A stretch of DNA of 64,000 nt from Pseudomonas sp. UYIF39 (lineage in GTDB: Bacteria; Pseudomonadota; Gammaproteobacteria; Pseudomonadales; Pseudomonadaceae), in contig NZ_JALBYU010000008.1 of NCBI RefSeq assembly GCF_029963765.1, positions 62,001 through 126,000 of the forward strand, read 5' to 3'. The notes under the pieces are model-generated. The model saw nothing but the letters and a program-made list of their open reading frames with translations. It did not search any database and had not been told where the DNA came from. Below, in pieces: positions 36,946-46,738 of the stretch. The position numbers were made by a program, and so were the translations under genes. Each line of letters begins with the position of its first letter. The first letter of the stretch is position 1.

Positions 36946-37845
36946 ATGTCCCTACCCACTCACGTACGCCTGGTCGAAGTCGGCCCGCGCGACGGTCTGC
37001 AAAACGAAGCCCAACCCATCAGCGTTGCGGACAAGGTGCAACTGGTCGACGCGCTAACCGCCGCCGGTCTCGCCTATATAGAAGTCGGCAGTTTCGTTTC
37101 GCCCAAATGGGTACCGCAAATGGCCGGCTCCGCCGACGTCTTCGCGCAAATCCAGCGCAAGTCTGGCGTGACTTATGGTGCACTCGCCCCCAACCTGCGC
37201 GGGTTTGAAGACGCCATTGCGGCCGGGGTCAAGGAAGTCGCGGTGTTCGCTGCCGCGTCGGAATCGTTTTCCCAGCGCAACATCAATTGCTCGATCAGCG
37301 AAAGCCTGGAGCGTTTCGTGCCGATCATGGACGCCGCGAGGCAACACGGTGTCAGCGTGCGAGGTTACGTGTCCTGTGTGCTGGGCTGCCCTTACGAAGG
37401 TAACGTTGCGCCTGCACAAGTCGCTCGGGTCGCTCGCGAGCTCTACGCGATGGGCTGCTATGAGGTTTCCCTCGGCGACACCATCGGCACCGGCACCGCT
37501 GGCGCGACCCGCAAGATGTTCGACGTGGTCTCGGCCGATGTACCCCGTGAAAAACTGGCCGGGCACTTCCACGACACCTATGGCCAGGCCATGGCCAACA
37601 TTTACGCCAGTCTGCTGGAAGGCATCTCGGTGTTCGACAGCTCCATCGCCGGCCTCGGCGGCTGCCCGTACGCCAAGGGCGCCAGCGGTAACGTTGCCAC
37701 TGAAGACGTGGTTTACCTGCTCAATGGCCTGGGTATCGAGACCGGTATCGACCTGGACGCCTTGATTCTGGCCGGTCAGCAGATTTGCGCGGTGCTGGGG
37801 CGAGCGACCGGTTCGCGCGTGGCCAAGGCTCGTAGCGCACAGTGA
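36946..37845 (+). CDS. liuE: Hydroxymethylglutaryl-CoA lyase
   Basis: From the ATG at 36946 the protein has 299 residues. It has the TIM-barrel motif VRLVEVGPRDGLQNE, a histidine pair in GHFHDTYGQA and the signature SIAGLGGCPYAKGASGN containing the catalytic cysteine. The enzyme (also called MvaB) splits 3-hydroxy-3-methylglutaryl-CoA into acetyl-CoA and acetoacetate, the last step of leucine degradation. It lies in the liu cluster but is separated from liuABCD by the CrcY-like RNA and an acyl-CoA synthetase gene. Confidence 0.95.
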   Translation: MSLPTHVRLVEVGPRDGLQNEAQPISVADKVQLVDALTAAGLAYIEVGSFVSPKWVPQMAGSADVFAQIQRKSGVTYGALAPNLRGFEDAIAAGVKEVAVFAAASESFSQRNINCSISESLERFVPIMDAARQHGVSVRGYVSCVLGCPYEGNVAPAQVARVARELYAMGCYEVSLGDTIGTGTAGATRKMFDVVSADVPREKLAGHFHDTYGQAMANIYASLLEGISVFDSSIAGLGGCPYAKGASGNVATEDVVYLLNGLGIETGIDLDALILAGQQICAVLGRATGSRVAKARSAQ

Positions 37846-37854
37846 GGCGTCCGG

Positions 37855-37898
37855 GTGTTACCGCTGCGTCTGAATCGTGGGGGGCAACCGAGTAACAC
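37855..37898 (+). promoter_or_regulatory. Putative CbrB upstream activating sequence
   Basis: GTGTTAC (37855-37861) and GTAACAC (37892-37898) are exact inverted repeats with centres 37 bases apart, about 80 bases upstream of the sigma54 promoter. The position and the GTTAC/GTAAC half sites suit the response regulator CbrB, the known activator of Crc-antagonist RNAs in Pseudomonas. Identification as CbrB sites is inference. Confidence 0.6.
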
Positions 37899-37978
37899 GG
37901 AAACAAATTGTCGGATTTTGACTGACAGAAAAATCCAACAAAAACACAACTTACTGATTTTAAATGATTTTTAAAAGT

Positions 37979-37994
37979 TGGCACGGCTTCTGCT
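37979..37994 (+). promoter_or_regulatory. Sigma54 (RpoN) promoter
   Basis: TGGCACGGCTTCTGCT has the -24 GG and -12 GC exactly ten bases apart (GG at 37980-37981, GC at 37992-37993), matching the TGGCACG-N4-TTGC consensus with one change. Transcription should start near 38005. Confidence 0.85.
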
Positions 37995-38004
37995 ATCTCT
38001 ATTG

Positions 38005-38383
38005 CATAACAAGAACAAAAAAAGCGGCAAACCTAATAAAAATAAGACGTAACGACTCTGACATAACAAAAACAACACGGCAGAGACGCAGCTAACAGAT
38101 TTTTTTGGAGAGGATGTGCTTTTCAGGGTGCTTTTCGGAGTAACCCGCAACCGGGCAGAGAACAATAAAACTACCTTCAGGTAGCTCCCGAACTGGTTGG
38201 ATCGCTTAGCGAAAAAGTAGATCAGCGCTCAAAAAAATACGTTTGCTCTTGATCCCGGATGGGGATCGACAAAAACAGCGGTAAAGGGTCACGGTTTCCA
38301 AAAACAACAACAGACCGCCCCTCAATAATAAAAAAAGAGCACGCGCAACGACAAAATTAAAGGGGAGCTTCGGCTCCCCTTTG
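38005..38383 (+). ncRNA. crcY: CrcY/CrcZ-family small RNA
   Basis: No protein gene fits this stretch, yet a sigma54 promoter begins it and a strong terminator ends it, defining a transcript of about 380 bases, close to known Crc-antagonist RNAs. It contains at least six A-rich motifs of the AANAAN type: AACAAGAACAAAAAAAG (38008), AATAAAAATAAG (38035), AACAAAAACAAC (38065), AACAATAAAA (38161), AAAAACAACAACAG (38299) and AATAATAAAAAAAG (38334). These are the binding sites by which CrcZ/CrcY sequester Hfq/Crc and lift catabolite repression. In P. putida, crcY is, as I recall, next to mvaB, as here. The exact 5' end is estimated. Confidence 0.85.
38359..38383 (+). terminator. Terminator of the CrcY-like RNA
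   Basis: AAAGGGGAGC and GCTCCCCTTT form a perfect 10-bp stem with a TTCG tetraloop. The loop and stem are very stable; the T-run after it is short. Confidence 0.85.
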
Positions 38384-38414
38384 TGCTTTCTGGCGTTTGT
38401 AATTTCCAGCGCCA

Positions 38415-38444
38415 CCCCGTGGGAGCGAGTTCGCTCCCACGGGG
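38415..38444. repeat. REP-like perfect palindrome
   Basis: CCCCGTGGGAGCGA and TCGCTCCCACGGGG are a 14-bp perfect inverted repeat around GT, just before the stop of the acyl-CoA synthetase gene on the other strand. It shares the GTGGGAGCGA core of the REPs here and may also terminate that gene. Confidence 0.85.
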
Positions 38445-38452
38445 GATTGTCG

Positions 38453-40150
38453 TCAGCTGTTGTTGGCCTTCAACTCCTCGATACTGATCTCACGCATCCG
38501 AAACTTCTGGATCTTCCCGGTCACGGTCATCGGAAACTCATCGACGAACTTAAAGTATCGCGGTGTCTTGAAGTGCGCGATGCGTTCCTTGCACCACGTT
38601 TGCAGCTCCTGCTCGGTAGCACTGTGGCCCGGATGGAATTTGATCCAGGCGACAATCTCTTCGCCATACCGCGAGCACGGAATCCCGATCACTTGCACAT
38701 CCGCCACCGCCGGATGGGTAAAGAAGAACTCTTCCAGCTCCCGCGGGTAAATATTCTCACCGCCGCGGATGATCATGTCCTTGTTACGTCCGGCAATGCA
38801 TACGTAGCCTTCGTCGTTCATGCTCGCCAGGTCACCGGTGTGCATCCAGCCGGCCTGATCGATGGCCTCGGCGGTGCCTTGCGGGTTGTTCCAGTAACCG
38901 AGCATCACGCTGTAGCCGCGGGTGCACAGCTCACCGATAGTGCCGCGCGGCACCAGATTGCCCGCCTCGTCGATGATCTTGCTTTCCAGTTGTGGTTGGG
39001 TGCGACCGACGGTGGTGACGCGCAATTCCAGTTCGTCTGACGGACCGGTCTGCAAAGACACAGGGCTGGTTTCCGTCATGCCGTAGGCAATCTGCACTTC
39101 GCTCATGTGCATTTCACTGATGACCCGACGCATCACTTCGATCGGACAGGTCGCCCCGGCCATGATCCCGGTGCGCAGGCTCGACAGATCGAACTCAGCA
39201 CGTTTGGGCTGATCGAGCAGGGCAATGAACATGGTCGGTACACCGTAAAGCGCGGTGGCCTTTTCTTCGGCGACGGTGGTCAATGTCAGCAGTGGATCGA
39301 AGGCATCGTTGGGGTAAATCATGGTGCTGCCGTGGGTCATGCAACCGAGGTTGCCCATGACCATGCCGAAGCAGTGATACAGCGGCACCGGGATGACCAG
39401 ACGATCACTCGCGGTCAGGCCGAGGCTTTCACCAACCATGTAACCGTTGTTCAGAATGTTGTAGTGACTGAGGGTCGCCCCCTTCGGGAAACCGGTGGTG
39501 CCGGAGGTGTACTGGATGTTCACCGCCTGGTCGAAATGCAGGCTGTGTTGACGTTCGCTCAACTGCTCGGCCGACACGCTCCCCGCGAGATCGGTCAATT
39601 GCGACCACGGCAGGAAACCCGATGGCGGCTGAGCATCAAGGCTGATGACACCGCGCAGTTCCGGCAGTCGTTCACTCTGCAACTTACCGATGGAGTGCTC
39701 AGCCAGCTCGGGAACGAGACCTTGCAGCATTCCGTGATAGTCGGAGGTCTTGAAGGCACCGGCGCAGACCAGCCATTGGCAACCGGATTGCTTCAACACG
39801 TATTCGAGTTCGGAGCTGCGATAGGCCGGGTTGATGTTGACCAGAATCACACCGATTTTCGCGCTGGCGAACTGGCTGATACACCACTGGGCGCAATTTG
39901 GCGCCCAGATGCCGAGGCGGTCACCGGCCTGCAAGCCCAGCGCTAATAGGGCTCTGGCGTGCAGGTTCACGGCTTCGGCCAGTTGCTGCCAGGTGTAGCG
40001 CAACTGTTGATGGCGCACGACCAGCGCCTCCCCGGTCGGATACTGCGCGACGGTGTTATCGAACGCCTGGCCGATGGTCATCGCCAGCAAGGCTTTGTCC
40101 TGTGAACCACGGGTATAGCTGCGCTGCGGGCTTGCACTGGGTTGATCCAT
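38453..40150 (-). CDS. AMP-binding acyl-CoA synthetase
   Basis: The ATG at 40150, with AGGGG five bases upstream, gives 565 residues; an ORF extension to 40213 is not supported. The adenylate-forming motifs are clear: [16 protein letters not shown] (P-loop-like), YGMTETSPV, and the C-terminal [25 protein letters not shown] region with the lysine motif [12 protein letters not shown]. It activates a carboxylic acid with ATP and CoA. Location in the liu locus and under probable LiuR boxes suggests isovalerate, 3-methylcrotonate or a related branched acid, but a broader medium-chain substrate is possible. Confidence 0.9.
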   Translation of the reverse strand: MDQPSASPQRSYTRGSQDKALLAMTIGQAFDNTVAQYPTGEALVVRHQQLRYTWQQLAEAVNLHARALLALGLQAGDRLGIWAPNCAQWCISQFASAKIGVILVNINPAYRSSELEYVLKQSGCQWLVCAGAFKTSDYHGMLQGLVPELAEHSIGKLQSERLPELRGVISLDAQPPSGFLPWSQLTDLAGSVSAEQLSERQHSLHFDQAVNIQYTSGTTGFPKGATLSHYNILNNGYMVGESLGLTASDRLVIPVPLYHCFGMVMGNLGCMTHGSTMIYPNDAFDPLLTLTTVAEEKATALYGVPTMFIALLDQPKRAEFDLSSLRTGIMAGATCPIEVMRRVISEMHMSEVQIAYGMTETSPVSLQTGPSDELELRVTTVGRTQPQLESKIIDEAGNLVPRGTIGELCTRGYSVMLGYWNNPQGTAEAIDQAGWMHTGDLASMNDEGYVCIAGRNKDMIIRGGENIYPRELEEFFFTHPAVADVQVIGIPCSRYGEEIVAWIKFHPGHSATEQELQTWCKERIAHFKTPRYFKFVDEFPMTVTGKIQKFRMREISIEELKANNS

Positions 40151-40240
40151 GACGACCCCTATTGTCTTTATTAGTGGGTTGTTGGAACGAGGCATATGGC
40201 TAGCCCCGATCATTCAGAACTGGCTCTACTCTCGCTCAAG

Positions 40241-40257
40241 TTGACGTTAACGTAAAG
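40241..40257. promoter_or_regulatory. Putative LiuR operator 1
   Basis: TTGACGTTAACGTAAAG in the divergent gap between the acyl-CoA synthetase gene and liuA. The central ACGTTAACGT is a perfect palindrome. Confidence 0.8.
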
Positions 40258-40283
40258 GGTGATTGACAGCCATTCGTCACAGG

Positions 40284-40300
40284 CTTACGTTAACGTAAAG
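40284..40300. promoter_or_regulatory. Putative LiuR operator 2
   Basis: CTTACGTTAACGTAAAG with a perfect palindrome TTACGTTAACGTAA. Its centre is 43 bases from that of operator 1, about four helical turns, so two dimers could bind the same DNA face and control both divergent units. Confidence 0.82.
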
Positions 40301-40354
40301 GTGAGAGCCACATCACTGCCCTCCCTACCCTACAAAAAAGCCAAAAGGTGACCC

Positions 40355-41518
40355 ATGAGCTACCCATCCCTGAACTTTGCCCTCGGTGAAACCATCGACA
40401 TGCTGCGCGATCAGGTTCAGTCCTTCGTCGCCAAAGAGATCGCTCCACGCGCTGCTCAGATCGACATCGACAACCTGTTCCCCGCCGACCTGTGGCGCAA
40501 ATTCGGCGACATGGGCCTGCTGGGCGTGACCGTGCCGGAAGAGTACGGCGGCGCTGGCCTGGGTTACCTGGCCCACGTGGTGATTATGGAAGAAATCAGC
40601 CGCGGTTCGGCCTCGGTCGCCCTGTCCTATGGCGCTCACTCCAACCTATGCGTCAACCAGATCAACCGCAACGGCAATCACGAACAGAAAACCAAATACC
40701 TGCCGAAGCTGATCAGCGGCGAACACATCGGCGCCCTGGCCATGAGCGAACCGAATGCCGGTTCCGACGTGGTGTCGATGAAACTGCGCGCCGACAAGCG
40801 CGACGATCACTATGTTCTCAACGGCAGCAAGACCTGGATCACCAACGGCCCGGACGCCAACACCTACGTGATCTACGCCAAGACCGACCTGGAAAAAGGC
40901 CCCCACGGCATCACCGCGTTCATCGTAGAACGTGATTCCAAAGGCTTCAGCCGCAGCAACAAATTCGACAAGCTCGGCATGCGCGGTTCCAACACCTGCG
41001 AGCTGTTCTTCGACGACGTCGAAGTACCGGAAGAGAACATCCTCGGCGTGCTCAACGGCGGCGTGAAAGTGCTGATGAGTGGCCTCGATTACGAGCGCGT
41101 CGTGCTATCCGGCGGCCCGACCGGGATCATGCAGTCGTGCATGGACCTGATCGTGCCGTACATCCACGACCGCAAGCAGTTCGGCCAAAGCATCGGCGAA
41201 TTCCAGCTGATACAGGGCAAGGTCGCCGACATGTACACCCAACTCAACGCCAGCCGCGCCTACCTCTATGCGGTAGCGCAAGCGTGCGAACGCGGCGAAA
41301 CCGCCCGCAAGGACGCCGCCGGAGTAATCCTCTACAGCGCCGAATGCGCGACCCGAATGGCCCTCGACGCGATCCAGATTCTCGGTGGCAATGGCTACAT
41401 CAACGAATTCCCGGCCGGTCGTCTGCTGCGTGACGCCAAGCTGTACGAAATCGGTGCCGGCACCAGTGAGATCCGTCGCATGCTGATCGGTCGCGAACTG
41501 TTCAACGAAACCCGCTAA
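40355..41518 (+). CDS. liuA: Isovaleryl-CoA dehydrogenase
   Basis: The 387-residue flavoprotein has FAD motifs [18 protein letters not shown] and [18 protein letters not shown], the C-terminal [40 protein letters not shown], and an Asn-rich start typical of isovaleryl-CoA dehydrogenases. It converts isovaleryl-CoA to 3-methylcrotonyl-CoA and passes electrons to ETF. It is the first gene of liuABCD and lies 54 bases downstream of the second LiuR box; liuB follows after 12 bases. Confidence 0.95.
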   Translation: MSYPSLNFALGETIDMLRDQVQSFVAKEIAPRAAQIDIDNLFPADLWRKFGDMGLLGVTVPEEYGGAGLGYLAHVVIMEEISRGSASVALSYGAHSNLCVNQINRNGNHEQKTKYLPKLISGEHIGALAMSEPNAGSDVVSMKLRADKRDDHYVLNGSKTWITNGPDANTYVIYAKTDLEKGPHGITAFIVERDSKGFSRSNKFDKLGMRGSNTCELFFDDVEVPEENILGVLNGGVKVLMSGLDYERVVLSGGPTGIMQSCMDLIVPYIHDRKQFGQSIGEFQLIQGKVADMYTQLNASRAYLYAVAQACERGETARKDAAGVILYSAECATRMALDAIQILGGNGYINEFPAGRLLRDAKLYEIGAGTSEIRRMLIGRELFNETR

Positions 41519-41530
41519 ACGGAGCTGTCC

Positions 41531-43138
41531 ATGGCTATCCTGCATACCCAGCTCAACCCCCGTTCGGCGGAGTTCGCGGCCAACAGCGCGGCGATGCTCA
41601 AACAGGTCGACGACCTGCACACCCTGCTCGCTAAAGTGCAGCAAGGTGGCGGCCCGAAGGCGCAAGAGCGCCACACCTCGCGGGGCAAACTGCTGCCTCG
41701 TGAACGGATCAATCGCTTACTCGATCCGGGTTCGCCGTTTCTCGAGATCAGCCAATTGGCGGCCTACGAGGTGTATGGCGAAGACGTGCCGGCCGCTGGC
41801 GTGATTGCCGGGATCGGCCGGGTCGAAGGCGTCGAATGCATGATCGTCGCCAACGACGCCACCGTAAAAGGTGGCTCGTATTACCCGCTGACCGTGAAAA
41901 AACACCTGCGCGCCCAAACCATCGCCCAGCAGAACCGCTTGCCGTGCATTTACCTGGTGGACTCGGGCGGCGCCAACCTGCCACGTCAGGATGAAGTGTT
42001 CCCGGACCGTGAGCACTTCGGACGGATCTTCTTCAACCAGGCCAACATGAGCGCCATGGGCATCCCGCAAATAGCGGTGGTCATGGGTTCCTGCACCGCC
42101 GGTGGTGCGTACGTACCGGCCATGGCGGACGAAGCGATCATGGTGCGTGAACAAGCGACGATTTTCCTCGCCGGGCCACCGCTGGTAAAAGCCGCGACCG
42201 GTGAAGTGGTCAGCGCCGAAGACCTCGGCGGGGCCGATGTGCACTGCAAGATTTCCGGGGTTGCCGACCATTATGCCGAGAGCGACGAACACGCCTTGGC
42301 CATTGCGCGGCGCAGCATCGCCAACCTCAACTGGCGCAAGCTCGGTGAACTGCAACAGCGCACGCCAATCGCCCCGCTCTACAACAGCGACGAGTTGTAC
42401 GGCGTGGTGTCGGCGGATGCCAAGCAGCCGTTCGACGTGCGCGAAGTGATCGCGCGATTGGTGGACGGTTCGGTGTTCGACGAATTCAAGGCGTTGTTCG
42501 GGACGACCCTGGTGTGCGGCTTTGCCCACTTGCACGGTTACCCGATCGCGATCCTTGCCAACAACGGCATTCTGTTCGCCGAAGCAGCGCAGAAAGGCGC
42601 GCACTTCATCGAGCTGGCCTGTCAGCGCGGCATTCCACTGCTTTTCCTGCAAAACATCACCGGCTTCATGGTCGGCCAGAAGTACGAGGCCGGCGGCATC
42701 GCCAAGCACGGCGCCAAACTGGTGACCGCCGTGGCGTGCGCCAAGGTGCCGAAATTTACCGTAATCATCGGCGGCAGTTTCGGTGCCGGTAACTACGGCA
42801 TGTGTGGGCGAGCTTACGATCCACGCTTCCTGTGGATGTGGCCGAACGCACGCATCGGCGTGATGGGCGCCGAGCAGGCGGCTGGTGTGTTGGTGCAGGT
42901 TAAACGCGAGCAGGCCGAGCGCAGTGGTCACGGTTTCAGTGCCGATCAGGAAGCCGAGATCAAGCAACCGATCCTCGACCAATATGAAGAGCAGGGTCAT
43001 CCCTACTACTCCAGCGCTCGGTTGTGGGACGACGGCGTCATCGACCCGGCGCAAACCCGCGATGTATTGGCCCTGGCCTTGTCGGCGTCGCTGAATGCGC
43101 CTGTCGAACAGAGCCGCTTCGGCGTGTTCCGGATGTGA
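41531..43138 (+). CDS. liuB: Methylcrotonyl-CoA carboxylase, carboxyltransferase (beta) subunit
   Basis: The 535-residue protein is a full-length acyl-CoA carboxyltransferase. It has [34 protein letters not shown], the second CoA-site region [23 protein letters not shown] and [25 protein letters not shown]. With LiuD it carboxylates 3-methylcrotonyl-CoA to 3-methylglutaconyl-CoA. liuC starts 13 bases after its stop. Confidence 0.95.
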   Translation: MAILHTQLNPRSAEFAANSAAMLKQVDDLHTLLAKVQQGGGPKAQERHTSRGKLLPRERINRLLDPGSPFLEISQLAAYEVYGEDVPAAGVIAGIGRVEGVECMIVANDATVKGGSYYPLTVKKHLRAQTIAQQNRLPCIYLVDSGGANLPRQDEVFPDREHFGRIFFNQANMSAMGIPQIAVVMGSCTAGGAYVPAMADEAIMVREQATIFLAGPPLVKAATGEVVSAEDLGGADVHCKISGVADHYAESDEHALAIARRSIANLNWRKLGELQQRTPIAPLYNSDELYGVVSADAKQPFDVREVIARLVDGSVFDEFKALFGTTLVCGFAHLHGYPIAILANNGILFAEAAQKGAHFIELACQRGIPLLFLQNITGFMVGQKYEAGGIAKHGAKLVTAVACAKVPKFTVIIGGSFGAGNYGMCGRAYDPRFLWMWPNARIGVMGAEQAAGVLVQVKREQAERSGHGFSADQEAEIKQPILDQYEEQGHPYYSSARLWDDGVIDPAQTRDVLALALSASLNAPVEQSRFGVFRM

Positions 43139-43151
43139 TCGGGAGAAAATC

Positions 43152-43967
43152 ATGAGCGACTTCAATACCCTCGAACTGCTGAGCGACCCGCGTGGTTTTG
43201 CGACCCTGTGGCTCAGCCGTGAAGAAAAGAACAACGCCTTCAACGCCGAAATGATCCGCGAGCTGATCCTTGCGCTGGACAAAGTGTCGAGCGATGCCAG
43301 TCTGCGTTTCCTGTTAGTGCGTGGACGCGGCAAGCATTTCAGCGCCGGCGCAGACCTTGCCTGGATGCAGCAATCGGCCGAACTCGATTACCACACCAAC
43401 CTCGACGACGCCCGGGAACTGGCGGAGTTGATGTACAACCTCGCCAAGCTGAAAGTCCCGACGCTGGCGGTGGTGCAAGGCGCAGCATTCGGTGGTGCGC
43501 TTGGCCTGATCAGTTGCTGCGACATGGCCATCGGCGCCGATGACGCGCAGTTCTGCCTGTCGGAAGTGCGCATCGGCCTGGCCCCGGCGGTGATCAGTCC
43601 GTTCGTGGTGCAAGCCATCGGCGAACGCGCGGCACGTCGCTACGCGCTGACCGCCGAGCGTTTCGGCGGACAACAAGCGCGGGAAATCGGCTTGTTGTCG
43701 GAGAGTTATCCGATCGCTGAGCTGGAGCAAAAAGTCGAACAGTGGATCGACAACCTGCTGCTCAACAGCCCGGCCGCCATGCGCGCCAGCAAGGAGTTGC
43801 TGCGCGAAGTCGGCCACGGCGCGCTGACCCCGGCACTACGCCGCTACACCGAAAACGCCATCGCCCGCATCCGCGTCAGCCCCGAAGGTCAGGAAGGCCT
43901 GCGGGCCTTTCTGCAAAAACGTCCGTCGAGCTGGCAAGCCGAAACCACCACCAAGGAGCCGCGTTGA
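43152..43967 (+). CDS. liuC: Methylglutaconyl-CoA hydratase
   Basis: From the ATG at 43152 the protein has 271 residues of the crotonase fold: FLLVRGRGKHFSAGADLAWMQ (oxyanion site), GAAFGGALGLISCCDMAIGA with the active-site glycines, and the later CLSEVRIGLAPAVISPFV. It hydrates 3-methylglutaconyl-CoA to HMG-CoA. Its stop overlaps the liuD start (TGATG), so translation is coupled. Confidence 0.93.
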   Translation: MSDFNTLELLSDPRGFATLWLSREEKNNAFNAEMIRELILALDKVSSDASLRFLLVRGRGKHFSAGADLAWMQQSAELDYHTNLDDARELAELMYNLAKLKVPTLAVVQGAAFGGALGLISCCDMAIGADDAQFCLSEVRIGLAPAVISPFVVQAIGERAARRYALTAERFGGQQAREIGLLSESYPIAELEQKVEQWIDNLLLNSPAAMRASKELLREVGHGALTPALRRYTENAIARIRVSPEGQEGLRAFLQKRPSSWQAETTTKEPR

Positions 43968-45922
43968 TGAGCGCACCTGTTCTCACCACCCTGCTGGTGG
44001 CCAACCGCGGCGAAATCGCTTGCCGGGTGATGCGCACCGCCAAAGCCTTGGGCCTGACCACCGTGGCCGTTCATAGCGCCACTGACCGTGAAGCCCGACA
44101 CAGCCGCGAAGCGGATATCCGCGTCGACCTCGGTGGTAGCAAAGCCGCCGACAGTTACCTGCAAATCGACAAACTGATCGCGGCGGCCAAGGCCAGTGGT
44201 GCTCAAGCGATTCATCCGGGTTATGGCTTTCTTTCAGAGAACGCCGGGTTCGCCCGCGCGATTGAAGAAGCTGGCCTGATTTTCCTCGGCCCGCCCGCCT
44301 CGGCCATCGACGCGATGGGCAGCAAATCCGCGGCCAAAGCCTTGATGGAAACCGCCGGTGTGCCCTTGGTACCCGGCTATCACGGCGAAGCTCAGGACCT
44401 CGATACCTTCCGCGACGCCTGCGAACGCATCGGTTATCCGGTGCTGCTCAAGGCTACCGCGGGGGGTGGCGGCAAAGGCATGAAAGTGGTCGAGGACGTC
44501 AGCCAGTTGGCCGAAGCCCTGGCCTCGGCCCAGCGTGAAGCGAAATCCTCGTTTGGCGATTCGCGAATGCTGGTGGAAAAGTATCTGCTCAAACCGCGTC
44601 ATGTGGAAATCCAGGTCTTCGCCGACCAGCATGGCAACTGCCTGTACCTCAACGAACGTGACTGCTCGATCCAGCGTCGGCACCAAAAAGTCGTTGAAGA
44701 AGCACCCGCGCCAGGCTTGAGCCCGGAACTGCGTCGCGCCATGGGCGAGGCCGCCGTGCGGTCGGCACAGGCCATCGGCTATGTCGGCGCTGGCACCGTG
44801 GAATTTCTGCTGGATTCGCGGGGTGAGTTCTTCTTCATGGAGATGAACACACGCCTGCAAGTCGAACACCCGGTCACCGAAGCCATCACCGGCCTCGACC
44901 TGGTGGCCTGGCAGATTCGTGTGGCCCGCGGCGAAGCGCTGCCGATGACTCAAGCCGAGGTTCCGCTGATCGGCCATGCCATCGAAGTGCGGTTGTATGC
45001 CGAAGACCCGGGCAATGATTTCCTGCCGGCGACCGGTCGACTGGAGCTGTATCGTGAATCCGCGCAAGGTCCGGGACGGCGGGTGGACAGTGGCGTCGAA
45101 GAAGGCGATGAAATTTCACCGTTCTACGACCCGATGCTCGGCAAACTGATTGCCTGGGGCGAGGATCGTGAACAGGCGCGACTGCGGCTGCTGAGCATGC
45201 TCGATGAGTTTGCCATTGGCGGGCTCAAGACCAACATCAACTTCCTGCGCCGGATCGTCGCTCATCCGGCATTTGCTGCGGCAGAGCTGGATACCGGGTT
45301 CATTCCGCGTTATCAGGAAGAACTGCTGCCAGTCGCCTCGGACCTCAGTGACGAATTCTGGCAAGCCGCCGCCCAGGCATTCGCCCAAAGCCAGCCGAGT
45401 ACGACCCGTGCCGATGACCCGGTTTCGCCTTGGGCCAACAGCAATGGTTTGCGTGTCGGGCTGCCGACAGAAATCACCCTGCATTTGAGTTGTGAAGGCC
45501 AGAATCACGCGCTGACGTTGGGCGACGCTGATGCCCACACTGCTCAACTCAAGGGCGAGCAACTGCTGACCGAGCACAACGGCCTGCGCCGCCAGCATCG
45601 GGCAATCCGCCGTGGTGATGTTCTGTATCTGCAATGGGAAGGTGAATTGCGCCGCATCGAGTCCTACGACCCGATCAGCGCCGTCGAGGCCAGTCACAGC
45701 CATCACGGCGGGCTGACCGCACCCATGAATGGCAGCATCGTGCGGGTATTGGTGGAAGCCGGGCAAACGGTCGAAGCCGGGGCGCAGTTGGTGGTGCTGG
45801 AGGCGATGAAGATGGAGCACAGCATTCGTGCGCCACACGCCGGGATGATCAAGGCGCTGTATTGCCAGGAAGGCGAGATGGTCAGTGAAGGCAGTGCATT
45901 GGTCGAGTTTGAAGAAGCATGA
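43967..45922 (+). CDS. liuD: Methylcrotonyl-CoA carboxylase, biotin-containing (alpha) subunit
   Basis: The 651-residue protein starts with the biotin carboxylase domain (LLVANRGEIACRVMRTAK, the ATP-grasp region LLKATAGGGGKGMKVV, MNTRLQVEHPVTEAITG) and ends with a biotin carrier domain (about 575-650) whose biotinylated lysine is in VLEAMKMEHSI. It supplies carboxybiotin to LiuB. It is the last gene of the operon; a hairpin terminator follows at once. Confidence 0.95.
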   Translation: MSAPVLTTLLVANRGEIACRVMRTAKALGLTTVAVHSATDREARHSREADIRVDLGGSKAADSYLQIDKLIAAAKASGAQAIHPGYGFLSENAGFARAIEEAGLIFLGPPASAIDAMGSKSAAKALMETAGVPLVPGYHGEAQDLDTFRDACERIGYPVLLKATAGGGGKGMKVVEDVSQLAEALASAQREAKSSFGDSRMLVEKYLLKPRHVEIQVFADQHGNCLYLNERDCSIQRRHQKVVEEAPAPGLSPELRRAMGEAAVRSAQAIGYVGAGTVEFLLDSRGEFFFMEMNTRLQVEHPVTEAITGLDLVAWQIRVARGEALPMTQAEVPLIGHAIEVRLYAEDPGNDFLPATGRLELYRESAQGPGRRVDSGVEEGDEISPFYDPMLGKLIAWGEDREQARLRLLSMLDEFAIGGLKTNINFLRRIVAHPAFAAAELDTGFIPRYQEELLPVASDLSDEFWQAAAQAFAQSQPSTTRADDPVSPWANSNGLRVGLPTEITLHLSCEGQNHALTLGDADAHTAQLKGEQLLTEHNGLRRQHRAIRRGDVLYLQWEGELRRIESYDPISAVEASHSHHGGLTAPMNGSIVRVLVEAGQTVEAGAQLVVLEAMKMEHSIRAPHAGMIKALYCQEGEMVSEGSALVEFEEA

Positions 45923-45927
45923 AATGA

Positions 45928-45959
45928 AGATCGGTCCTACGTCTTGCGAGGACCGATCT
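45928..45959. terminator. Hairpin between liuD and the XRE/S24 gene
   Basis: AGATCGGTCCT and AGGACCGATCT form an 11-bp perfect stem with a 10-base loop between the convergent stops. There is no strong T-run, so it may work by structure in both directions. Confidence 0.7.
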
Positions 45960-45961
45960 GA

Positions 45962-46609
45962 TTAGAACCTGGCTGTCGCCTGAACCACCACGCCGATAAT
46001 TCGGCACTCTTCGGTGTAAAGGGCTTTCGGATACGTCGGATTGAGCGGGACCAGGTAACGCTGCCCGCCCTCTTCTATCAGTTTGCGGAAAACCGCCTCG
46101 GTACTGTCCGGCCAGTGGGCAATCACCAACTTTCCGGGTTCCGGCACAATGGCCGGGTCCACCAGGATCATCATGCCCTCGGCAACGCTGACGCCACTGG
46201 GTGCGGTCATCGCATCGCCGACCACCACCAGCCAGAAGGCCGCGCCCTGGGCGTGGTAATCGGTCAGTTCAAAACGTGGCTTGCCGTACACCGACAGCTC
46301 ACCGTCGCGCACCTCGGCAGGTGCCCGCCAGTCGCTGACCGGGTAGCGGAAATACGGGTTGTACTTTTGCGTCAGGGAAATCTCGTCACCCTGCAGGACT
46401 AAAGGCTCCCGGATCACCACCGCCACTTCCAGAAAATCCATCCCGAGCGCCCGCAAGACACGGTTCATGTCTTCGATGCTCGGCTGACGGCGTTTATTCA
46501 GCCAGTGACCCACGCCGCCCTGGGACATCCCGAGACGTTCGGCGAGTATCTCTTGAGTGACTTTGAGTTCACTCATCTTGGCTTTGACCAACTCAATCCA
46601 TTTATCCAT
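45962..46609 (-). CDS. XRE/S24-type repressor without catalytic dyad
   Basis: From the ATG at 46609 the product has 215 residues. The N-terminal helix-turn-helix (VTQEILAERLGMSQGGVGHWLNKRRQPS) is followed by a C-terminal S24 (LexA/CI-like) domain, as shown by GMMILVDPAIVPEPGKLVIAHW and RYLVPLNPTYPKALY. The Ser that normally cleaves (GDSM) is alanine (GDAMTAPSG) and the paired lysine position in EAVFRKLIEEGG reads arginine at the usual K. Self-cleavage is therefore unlikely, so it would not be inactivated through RecA in the SOS response. It diverges from the DUF6124-type gene. Confidence 0.82.
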   Translation of the reverse strand: MDKWIELVKAKMSELKVTQEILAERLGMSQGGVGHWLNKRRQPSIEDMNRVLRALGMDFLEVAVVIREPLVLQGDEISLTQKYNPYFRYPVSDWRAPAEVRDGELSVYGKPRFELTDYHAQGAAFWLVVVGDAMTAPSGVSVAEGMMILVDPAIVPEPGKLVIAHWPDSTEAVFRKLIEEGGQRYLVPLNPTYPKALYTEECRIIGVVVQATARF

Positions 46610-46738
46610 GTGCGGCACGATACGTGGGCGCCTCCGGCCATCAAAACACAAATTGTAGTATTTAATCTCTCGTCATAAATACAGTTCGTACTAGGATTGG
46701 TTCACGGATCTGAACCTATCACGGAGCTTGCCATCGCC

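Noticed and set aside
41717..43333. 538-codon frame on the minus strand opposite liuB
   Set aside because: Antisense to a clear carboxyltransferase; long shadow frames are expected at this GC content.
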